Shown in pieces: positions 57,156-64,000 of a stretch of DNA of 64,000 bases. The notes under the pieces were generated by a model that was given only the letters and a program-made list of their open reading frames with translations, was not told where the DNA came from and did not search any database. Numbering within the stretch: the first letter of the stretch is position 1; every line of letters begins with the position of its first letter. Position numbers and translations under genes: made by a program. The stretch comes from Myxococcota bacterium. GTDB lineage: Bacteria; Myxococcota_A; UBA796; CAJQPC01. The DNA is taken from NCBI GenBank assembly GCA_023150845.1, contig JAKLKD010000001.1:32645-96644 (forward strand). Reading direction: 5' to 3'.

Positions 57156-58138
57156 GGAGACCCCAAGAGCTTGTTGTCCAAGAGGTGTTGGGCGACCAGC
57201 TCAGCGATGAGCGCGTTGCCGTCCGCGTTGGCGTGGCCCTTGTCCTGGGGGAAGAACAAGGTGCGGGAGCGCGCCGCCTCGGCGATGGCCTCAGACGGGT
57301 CAAAGTGGGGGATGCCCGCGCTCTGGGCCTCAAGGCGCAGCACGCGGCGGTGGGTCTCGGTGTAGCCGACGACCTCCAAGGGGTAGCCGAAGTGCATCGC
57401 CCGGCCGCCGACCTCCTCGATGAGCCCACGCAGGGCGCGCAGGTTCATCAGGTAGTCCGGCGGCGCGACACGAAACTCGCCCTCCTCACCGCCGGAGTCC
57501 CGCTCTTTGGCGCGCACGGTGACCTTGCCCGTGGCGACCTTCACGCCGAGGTAGAGCCGGGAGCGCCAGAGGATCGACTGCTTGAGGAAGCTCTGCTCCC
57601 CGGTGAGGATCGCCTGGCTGAGGTCCGAATACGCCGCCTTGCGGGCGTCCTGCACGATGTAGCCGATGAGCACGAGGTCGGGCTTGTAGCGGTGCAGGAG
57701 CTCACGCCACAGCCAGAGGCCCTGGAAGCTCGTGTAGCCCGGCTGCCCGGCGTTGATCACCTCGACCTGCTGGCCCTTGGCCTGGAGGATCGCCTCCAGC
57801 CGCGCGGGGTAGCTCTCGTCGTCGGCCACGCCCCAGCCGAAGGTGGTGGAGCAGCCCAAGGTCATCACCCGGAACACGCCCGGGGCGCGCGCCGCGTCGT
57901 GGAGCGGGGCGCGCAGGCCATCAGCGTTCGTCGTCAACGGGAAGCTGACGCCGAGCTCCTTGTGGAGCGTCGGCTCGGCGCGCAGGTTGGGGTCGGTCTT
58001 CCAGTAGATCTCCTTGTGCGCGAAGCGCGCTTGGGGATCAACCTCGGGCCAGCCTACGGCGCGCAGCGCGATCTCAGCGCCCGCCACGAACAGCAGGACG
58101 CTCAGGAGCGAGAACAGGAGCTTTCTACCGGTGCTCAG
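57152..58138 (-). CDS. SGNH/GDSL-type hydrolase with N-terminal signal anchor (proposed CTG start)
   Basis: VMTLGCSTTFGWGVADDESYPARLEAIL; in-frame upstream extension LSTGRKLLFSLLSVLLFVAGAEIAL behind GGAGG. Confidence 0.7.
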   Translation of the reverse strand: MSTGRKLLFSLLSVLLFVAGAEIALRAVGWPEVDPQARFAHKEIYWKTDPNLRAEPTLHKELGVSFPLTTNADGLRAPLHDAARAPGVFRVMTLGCSTTFGWGVADDESYPARLEAILQAKGQQVEVINAGQPGYTSFQGLWLWRELLHRYKPDLVLIGYIVQDARKAAYSDLSQAILTGEQSFLKQSILWRSRLYLGVKVATGKVTVRAKERDSGGEEGEFRVAPPDYLMNLRALRGLIEEVGGRAMHFGYPLEVVGYTETHRRVLRLEAQSAGIPHFDPSEAIAEAARSRTLFFPQDKGHANADGNALIAELVAQHLLDNKLLGSP

Positions 58139-58233
58139 ATGGACCTCCCTGGCGGCCTGCCACGGGCGGAGCTGAGTTTACCAGACTTGTGCGCGGCGCG
58201 TGGCCCGCGCCCGCCGCGCGGCCCGCGCCTAGA

Positions 58234-59076
58234 TCACTCGTCCCCGGGCGGGGAGATGGTGATGCCGGTGTGGTCTTCCAGACCGCCGGTCTTGTACCAG
58301 GTGTTGTCGTACCAGGTGTTGTCGTTGATCGAGATCGACAAGGTGCCGTGACGGGGCGCGGTGTAGGTCGTGGTGACGCCGATGGGGAAGATCTCCTCGA
58401 CGCCGTCCTCGGTCACGAAGCGGCCGATCAACATGCCCGGGACGCAGCCCTCCTTGGTGCAGGGGTAGTCCTCGGGGGTCGGGGTGCCGGGCTGGCCGGT
58501 GACGTTCATCCACTCGCCGCTCTGGGTGATGCGGTAACGGTCGGCCTGGGTGGCGACGATCTCCGCGGTGTTCCCGGCGCACAAGGGCACCGAGAGCTGC
58601 CAGCCGCCGGTGATCTCCAGGTAGTCGAAGAGCGTGTAGGTGAAGGGCACGAGGCACTCACCGGCGGTGAGCTTGTCGGGCAAGGCGCGAAGCCAGGCCG
58701 ACCACTCGTCGAGCGGCGCGCCCGCGCCCATGACCTGCTTACAGAGCTCGAGGTTCTTGCGGGCGACGGCCTCGATCTGCTCGGGGCGGCCCAAGAGGAC
58801 CGTCTCGACGTCATCGGAGAGCGACGAGACGAACTCGACGCCGTCCTGGCGCTGGCCGCGCCACTGGGTGAGCAGCTCCTCAAGGGCCTTCTGCCGGGCC
58901 ATCTTGCGGGCGGAGATGCCGCCGGTGCTCTCCAGCTCGTCAAAGTCCGGCGGGAAGTAGCACTGGCCCTTCCAGCCCGCCTCGGCGTGCCAGCCGACAG
59001 GGGGCGGGGCGGGGGCGACCTCCTTCTTGGGGCCACAGGCGGTCAGCATCAGCAGCGGGAGGAGGGCGCGGGTCAT
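58234..59076 (-). CDS. Lipoprotein, function unknown
   Basis: LLMLTACGPKKEV lipobox; no family recognised. Confidence 0.7.
   Translation of the reverse strand: MTRALLPLLMLTACGPKKEVAPAPPPVGWHAEAGWKGQCYFPPDFDELESTGGISARKMARQKALEELLTQWRGQRQDGVEFVSSLSDDVETVLLGRPEQIEAVARKNLELCKQVMGAGAPLDEWSAWLRALPDKLTAGECLVPFTYTLFDYLEITGGWQLSVPLCAGNTAEIVATQADRYRITQSGEWMNVTGQPGTPTPEDYPCTKEGCVPGMLIGRFVTEDGVEEIFPIGVTTTYTAPRHGTLSISINDNTWYDNTWYKTGGLEDHTGITISPPGDE
58295..58324. repeat. 2 x 15-bp perfect tandem duplication in lipoprotein gene
   Basis: taccaggtgttgtcg twice, encoding DNTWYDNTWY. Confidence 0.95.
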
Positions 59077-59189
59077 GAGGGGCTCCTGGCCAGGACGTCG
59101 TTGTAGTGAAATCGCAGAGACACGAACAGGGGGTGCAGGAGCTTATCCTGATCACCCCCTGAACGGGCGCTCAAGCGGCGAAGACCCGC

Positions 59190-59501
59190 TCAGCTGATCG
59201 CGAGGAAGCCGAAACCGAAGGTGAAGAGCACCAGGGTCTCGATGAAGACCAGACCGATGAGCATCGGGGTCTGGATCTTGTCAGCGGCCTGGGGGTTCCG
59301 GGCGATGCCCTCGAGCGCGGCGGCGGTGGCGCGGCCCTGGGCGAGACCACAGCCGACGGCGGCGAGACCGACGGACAGGCCGGCGCTCATGCCGATGCCA
59401 CCGAGCTTACCAGCGCCAGCGGCGTCCTGGGCGAAGGCGGGGTTGGAGACCAGGAAGAGGGCCACCGCGGTCAACGCGACGGTCATCAGCTTGGAGTTCA
59501 T
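59190..59501 (-). CDS. atpE: ATP synthase F0 subunit c
   Basis: GLAQGRATAAALEGIARNPQAADKIQTPMLIGLVFIETLVLFTFGFGF. Confidence 0.95.
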   Translation of the reverse strand: MNSKLMTVALTAVALFLVSNPAFAQDAAGAGKLGGIGMSAGLSVGLAAVGCGLAQGRATAAALEGIARNPQAADKIQTPMLIGLVFIETLVLFTFGFGFLAIS

Positions 59502-59597
59502 GGGGCTCTCCTGGGGAGGCGTGGCCCCCGGAAAGGGGGCTTGAGGGTGAGGGGGACAGCGAGACGAAGGACGAACGAGACGAAGAGGGGACCGAGA

Positions 59598-60428
59598 TCA
59601 GTGCGCGTGGGCGTGATCGTGGTCGTGGTCATGACCGTGATCGTCGGCGTGACCGTGGCCATGATCCTCATGGGCGACGGACAGCGCGATGTAGATCGTG
59701 GTCAGGAGCGTGAAGACGAAGGCCTGCACCATCGAGACGAACATGCCGAGGCCCACAAAACCCGCGGGGACGAGCAGGGGGACGAGGTCGCTCGCGACGC
59801 CGAGGAGCAGGTGGTCGGCGAACATGTTGATGTACAGGCGCACCGAGAGGGTGACCGGGCGCAGCACCAAGGAGAGGACCTCAACGGGGAAGATGAGGAT
59901 CGCCAGGGCAGGCATCGGGCCCGCGAGGTGCTTGATGTAGTTGAGGCCGTTCTCCTTGAGCCCGGCGTAGTTGAACACCAGGAACACCACCAGGGCCATC
60001 GCGAAGTTGTTCGAGATGGAGGAGGTGGGGGGCAAGAACCCGGGGATGACGCCCAAGAAGTTCGAGAAGAAGACGTAGAGGAAGATCCCGCCGAGGAGCG
60101 GGAAGTACTTCATCGTGAGATCGCGGCGGCCGATGATGTTCTCGCAGAAGTTGAACAGGCCGCTGACGAGGATCTCCATGAGGTTCCGCGCGCCGAGGTT
60201 GTCGGCGGGGATGTACTGCTCCACACCACCCTTGGCCCGGGCGGCGTTGAGCCCCGAGCGCGCGGCCAAGGCGATCACCGTCAGGATGACGAAGACCGTC
60301 CAGGCGGCGGGGATGACGTGCGCGTTGGACAGCTCACCGTGGGCGTGGCCCGGCAGGGACTCCAGCGCGTGCAGGACCTCGCCGTGCTCGACGCCAGGGA
60401 TGAGGAAGAACCAGGAGAAATGGTACAT
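59598..60428 (-). CDS. atpB: ATP synthase F0 subunit a with His-rich C-terminal tail
   Basis: LNIYIKHLAGP-type region, LVLRPVTLSVRLYINMFADHLLLGV; tail HEDHGHGHADDHGHDHDHDHAHAH. Confidence 0.95.
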   Translation of the reverse strand: MYHFSWFFLIPGVEHGEVLHALESLPGHAHGELSNAHVIPAAWTVFVILTVIALAARSGLNAARAKGGVEQYIPADNLGARNLMEILVSGLFNFCENIIGRRDLTMKYFPLLGGIFLYVFFSNFLGVIPGFLPPTSSISNNFAMALVVFLVFNYAGLKENGLNYIKHLAGPMPALAILIFPVEVLSLVLRPVTLSVRLYINMFADHLLLGVASDLVPLLVPAGFVGLGMFVSMVQAFVFTLLTTIYIALSVAHEDHGHGHADDHGHDHDHDHAHAH

Positions 60429-60787
60429 CAGGCCTCCTGCGCCTCGACGACGGGCCGAACCAGACCGAGGGCGCCATGCGCCGCCACGGAGACCACCACC
60501 ACGAGCACACCGGTCATCACGGGGAGGGGCTCCAGAGCCCCGAGCAACGCCACGAGGCCGAGGCCCGCGGCGAGGCTCTTGATCGGCAGCAACAAAGCGA
60601 CGCCGCCGAGCTGGCCTGTGACGAAACGCCGCACGATCACCGACATGAAGTAGAGGTGAACGAGGGAGAAGATCGCGCCGGAGAGGACGCCGACCCCCCA
60701 GCCCACGCCGCCGAGCACAAGCGCCCCCACCGTCATGATGACGGCGGTGATGACGCTGTCTCGCGAGAGCGCGGAGGGGGTCAACAT
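60428..60787 (-). CDS. AtpI/subunit-I-like membrane protein
   Basis: Four predicted TM helices; ATGA overlap with atpB. Confidence 0.6.
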   Translation of the reverse strand: MLTPSALSRDSVITAVIMTVGALVLGGVGWGVGVLSGAIFSLVHLYFMSVIVRRFVTGQLGGVALLLPIKSLAAGLGLVALLGALEPLPVMTGVLVVVVSVAAHGALGLVRPVVEAQEA

Positions 60788-60920
60788 CGTCAATTCCAGT
60801 GGGCCGAGGCGGCTCTCGGCGGTGTGACGAGCGGGGCCGCCCAGGGAAGGGTCAGCCAGATTTGGGGCTGCCCTCATAGCACGAGCCCCCTGGGGCGTCA
60901 AACGACGCAGGAGGCGGGAA

Positions 60921-62186
60921 TCACGGGGAGACGCTGGCGTCGATGGCCGCGGAGATCCCGGCGGCCAAGGTGTCGAGGTCCTGATCCGTGAGCGTGGCGG
61001 GCAAGAAGGCCGCCTCGTATTGGCTGCAAGGCAGGTAGATCCCCCGATCGAGACAGGCGCGGTGGAAGCGCCCAAATCGTGGGAGATCGCAGCGGGCGAC
61101 CTCGTCAAAGCGCCAAGGCGCCACGGCGGTGAAGTAGATCGTGATCATCGAGCCGACGCGGTGCATCGACAGCCCCGCCCGCTCGACGATGGGGGCGAGC
61201 CGGGCCTCTAAGCCCGCGGACATGGCCTCCAGGCGCTCGTAGAAGCCCGGCGCGCGGAGGAGCTCCAGGGTCTTGCGCCCGGCGGCGACGGCGAGTGGGT
61301 TCCCCGAGAGCGTGCCCGCCTGGTAGACCGGCCCAACGGGGCTCAGGCGCTGCATGATCTCCCGGCGCCCGCCGAAGGCCGCCAAGGGCAGGCCGCCGCC
61401 GACGATCTTGCCGAGGCAGGTGAGGTCGGGGCGCACGCCGAAGCGCTCCTGGGCGCCGCCATAAGCGAGGCGGAAGCCCGTCATCACCTCGTCGAAGATC
61501 AAGAGCGCGCCGTAGCGGTCACACAGCGCGCGCAGGCCCTCCAGGTAGCCGGGCTGGGGCGGGATGCAGCCCATGTTCCCAGCGACGGGCTCGACGAGCA
61601 CGGCGGCGACGGGGGTGGCCTGGAGGTGGCGCTCGACGGCGTCGAGGTCGTTGTAGGGCGCGGTGAGCGTGGCCGGGGCGATGATGCCGGGGCTGCCGGG
61701 CTGGGCGAAGGTGGCCACACCCGAGCCCGCGGCGACGAGCACGCTGTCGTGGGCGCCGTGGTAACAGCCGTCGAGCTTCACGATGGCGTCGCGGCCGGTG
61801 TAGCCCCGGGCGAGGCGCAGGGCGTGCATCGTGGCCTCGGTGCCCGAGGAGCAGAGCCGCACCTGCTCGATGGTCGGCACGGCGTCGACGATGTCTTGGG
61901 CGAAGAGGAGCTCGGCCTCGGTGGGCGCGCCGTAGCTCGTGCCTTGGGTGGCGGCCTCTTGAATCACCCGGACCACCTCGGGGTGGGCGTGGCCGACGAT
62001 CATCGGGCCCCAGGAGCCGACGAGGTCGATGTAGCGCTTGCCGTCGGCGTCGATGAGGGTGTGGCCCTCGGCGGAGCGCACAAAGACGGGGTCGCCGACG
62101 ACGGCCTTAAACGCGCGCACCGGGGAGTTGACGCCGCCAGGGATGACGCGCTGGCTGTCGTGGAAGAGCTGGCTCGAGCGGTTCAT
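60921..62186 (-). CDS. hemL: Glutamate-1-semialdehyde 2,1-aminomutase
   Basis: SQRVIPGGVNSPVRAFKAVVGDPVFV; RLCSSGTEATMHALRLARGYTGRDAIVKLDGCYHGAHD; FDEVMTGFRLAYGGAQERFGVRPDLTCLGKIVGGGLPLAAFGG. Confidence 0.97.
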   Translation of the reverse strand: MNRSSQLFHDSQRVIPGGVNSPVRAFKAVVGDPVFVRSAEGHTLIDADGKRYIDLVGSWGPMIVGHAHPEVVRVIQEAATQGTSYGAPTEAELLFAQDIVDAVPTIEQVRLCSSGTEATMHALRLARGYTGRDAIVKLDGCYHGAHDSVLVAAGSGVATFAQPGSPGIIAPATLTAPYNDLDAVERHLQATPVAAVLVEPVAGNMGCIPPQPGYLEGLRALCDRYGALLIFDEVMTGFRLAYGGAQERFGVRPDLTCLGKIVGGGLPLAAFGGRREIMQRLSPVGPVYQAGTLSGNPLAVAAGRKTLELLRAPGFYERLEAMSAGLEARLAPIVERAGLSMHRVGSMITIYFTAVAPWRFDEVARCDLPRFGRFHRACLDRGIYLPCSQYEAAFLPATLTDQDLDTLAAGISAAIDASVSP

Positions 62187-62221
62187 GGGGATCTCCGTTG
62201 AGGCGGTCCCATTAACCCGGC

Positions 62222-63007
62222 TCAGCCAGAGATCTTGCGGTAGAGCGCGTGGCGCAGCGCCGGGTGCTGAAGATGAGCGACGGCCTGGAGGAAGCCCGGC
62301 GGGAAGGGCGCGCGCAGGGCCTTTCTCACGGCGGGATCTTCGACCCCTCGGGCCACGCAGAGGGCGTCGCGGCTCCAGCCCGCCCAGGCCGCGAGCTGAA
62401 CCAGAGGCACCTTCGCGCCCCGCTCCTCGGGCCCTTGCCCCGTCGCCGCGCGCCAGGCCTCCTCGACGAGGGCCCAGGTCTCGGCCCGGAGCGCCGGGGC
62501 CAAGGCCAGGGCCTCCAGGTCAAAGGGCAGGTAGACCGAGCCCGAGAGGCGCAGGTGTTTGTCGGGGGTCGCGGCCTCGCGGAGCGGGGTCGGGTCAAAG
62601 AAGGGCAGGGCGCGCAGGCCGAGCACGTCCCAGAGCGAAGAGTCGCTGCGGGAGAGCGGGTCGAGGCCCCCCGAGGGGCCGTGCAGGTTCGCCGCGCGGT
62701 CCACGAGCACCACCTCGGAGTCGCCGAGGGGGCTGCGCGCCGTCGTCCGGCAGCTCACCGGGCTGTTGCGGGCCCGGCGCCAGCTCCCGTAGGCGCTGAG
62801 GCTCGTGCGGCCCCACTCGCTGAGCTCCGCCTCGGGGCCCTCGACGAGGAGCTGGCCGCTGTCCGCGGGAAACGAGAACGCCAGCACCCGCACACCCTGG
62901 GACTCGCCGCGCCGTGCCATGTGGCGCAAGAGCCACATGCGGTCGCCGTCATCACGGAAGAGGGGGCGGGAGCAATCGCGGTGAAAGAAGAGGTGAAACC
63001 TCGGCAT
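62222..63007 (-). CDS. RAYT/Y1-transposase-like protein apparently lacking the HUH motif
   Basis: MPRFHLFFHRDCSRPLFRDDGDRMWLLRHMARRGESQGVRVLAFSFPADSGQLLVEGPEAEL. Confidence 0.5.
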   Translation of the reverse strand: MPRFHLFFHRDCSRPLFRDDGDRMWLLRHMARRGESQGVRVLAFSFPADSGQLLVEGPEAELSEWGRTSLSAYGSWRRARNSPVSCRTTARSPLGDSEVVLVDRAANLHGPSGGLDPLSRSDSSLWDVLGLRALPFFDPTPLREAATPDKHLRLSGSVYLPFDLEALALAPALRAETWALVEEAWRAATGQGPEERGAKVPLVQLAAWAGWSRDALCVARGVEDPAVRKALRAPFPPGFLQAVAHLQHPALRHALYRKISG

Positions 63008-63034
63008 TCAGACGGCCCTCTCGGGCGCCTACGC

Positions 63035-63637
63035 TCAGTCGCAGGCGCCCCACATGCCGAGTCCCTCGGCGCGGGCGGCGTCTTCGTCCGCTTGGAAGTC
63101 CTTCTTGAAGTCGTTGTTGGTGTCGAAGGGGTAGGCCCAGGCGTAGCCTTGGCGCACCATGACGCGGTTCACGAAGCCCTCCTCGCCGAGGTCGCGGTGG
63201 GCGTAGGCCAAGGTGCGGTCGTAGCTGTCGGTGCAGAGGTCGCCGAAGGTCAACCAGACGAGGTCGCCTTGCACGAGATCCTGGAGGTAACGCCCGGACT
63301 CGTTGGAGTAGCACTCGGCGGGGTCGCCGTTGTGGGCGAGCTCCGGGGCGTCGATGCCGTTGAGGCGCACCTTAAAGTCGGCGCCCCCGGCCTGGGGATC
63401 GACCCAGGCGGTGTCGCCGTCGATGATCGTCTCGACGCGGACCAGGGCGGGCTCGGCGCAGGGGTTGCTCTCGGCGGGGAGCTGGCTCAGGTCGAGGTTT
63501 CGGACCCGCTCGTCGTCGAGCTCTTGGGGATCGGGGGCCTCGGTCTCCTCCGGCGGGGTGGTGTCGGCGGTGGAGTCGTCGGCGGGGGGGTCGCCGCCGA
63601 GCCAGCAGCCGAGGGTCACCAGGAGGAGCACGTTCAT
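63035..63637 (-). CDS. Thermonuclease-family (SNase) lipoprotein
   Basis: VTLGCWLGGD lipobox; IDGDTAWVDPQAGGADFKVRLNGIDAPELAH; DSYDRTLAYAH; VNRVMVRQGYAWAYPF. Confidence 0.88.
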   Translation of the reverse strand: MNVLLLVTLGCWLGGDPPADDSTADTTPPEETEAPDPQELDDERVRNLDLSQLPAESNPCAEPALVRVETIIDGDTAWVDPQAGGADFKVRLNGIDAPELAHNGDPAECYSNESGRYLQDLVQGDLVWLTFGDLCTDSYDRTLAYAHRDLGEEGFVNRVMVRQGYAWAYPFDTNNDFKKDFQADEDAARAEGLGMWGACD

Positions 63638-64000
63638 CTGCGGATCCCTTCTCGACGCTCTAAGGCGCGGGCGAGGCGACGACCGAGCGCCGGGTCTTCA
63701 CCCGCGCTGAGGCTGTCTACCAGCGCCGCGGCCTCCAGGTCGCCGAGGTCTTGTAGGCACATGGTCAAGCCTAACGCGGCGACCTTACGCTCGCTTGGGC
63801 TCGCCTCGGGATCCGCGTGCACCGCCACGAAGAGGCTACGCGCCCCCGCATAGTCGGCGACGGTGAGCCGGAGCCGGGCCTGGAGGAGCCGGGTCGCGCG
63901 CACGAGCGGCGGCCACTCCGCGGCGCGCTCGGCGGCGAGGCGGGCGGCGTCGAGCTCATCAGCGCGCTCGTGGGCCTCAGCGGCGAGGAGCCAGAGGCGG
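63634..64000 (-). CDS. TPR-like helical repeat protein, C-terminal part (runs off window edge)
   Basis: Open frame to the edge: RLWLLAAEAHERADELDAARLAAERAAEWPPLVRATRLLQARLRLTVADYAGARSLF... Confidence 0.55.
   Translation of the reverse strand, partial: RLWLLAAEAHERADELDAARLAAERAAEWPPLVRATRLLQARLRLTVADYAGARSLFVAVHADPEASPSERKVAALGLTMCLQDLGDLEAAALVDSLSAGEDPALGRRLARALERREGIRR

Noticed and set aside
1-64000. tRNA, rRNA, prophage, IS element or integron
   Set aside because: No TTCGANTCC-type tRNA arms with acceptor stems, no rRNA segments, no intact transposase or integrase and no terminal inverted repeats were recognised; a tRNAscan-SE/Infernal run would be decisive.

Overview
High-GC window with the gene content of a Myxococcota/deltaproteobacterial-type chromosome (taxon inferred from content only). 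About 50 protein genes are supportable. No rRNA, tRNA, CRISPR array or intact transposon was recognised. Housekeeping genes include an Hsp70 start, inositol monophosphatase, dtd, aroC, coaA, an atpI-like/atpB/atpE group, hemL and nfi. About 14 genes encode predicted lipoproteins, many with an acidic Asp/Ser/Thr/Pro linker after the lipobox Cys. Main points of interest: (1) a RebB-type R-body gene coupled to a second small gene and followed by a GspE/PilB-like ATPase; (2) a 3,6-dideoxyhexose module with a ColD-like enzyme (PLP Lys replaced by His) and an Fcl/ColC-like reductase, coupled to a repeat lipoprotein; (3) two tandem giant beta-helix lipoproteins built on a 22-aa rung; (4) an RloA/RloB (AbiL-like) ATPase/TOPRIM pair behind paired inverted repeats; (5) a penicillin-acylase-family gene split by exactly one in-frame TAG; (6) a four-gene overlapping operon of beta-propeller lipoproteins plus DUF1592/DUF1552 proteins; (7) tandem V4R-like paralogs; (8) a probable CTG-initiated SGNH hydrolase; (9) a RAYT-like protein lacking the HUH motif; (10) an intergenic stretch with four perfect inverted repeats. 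All family calls come from reading motifs; no database search was run.
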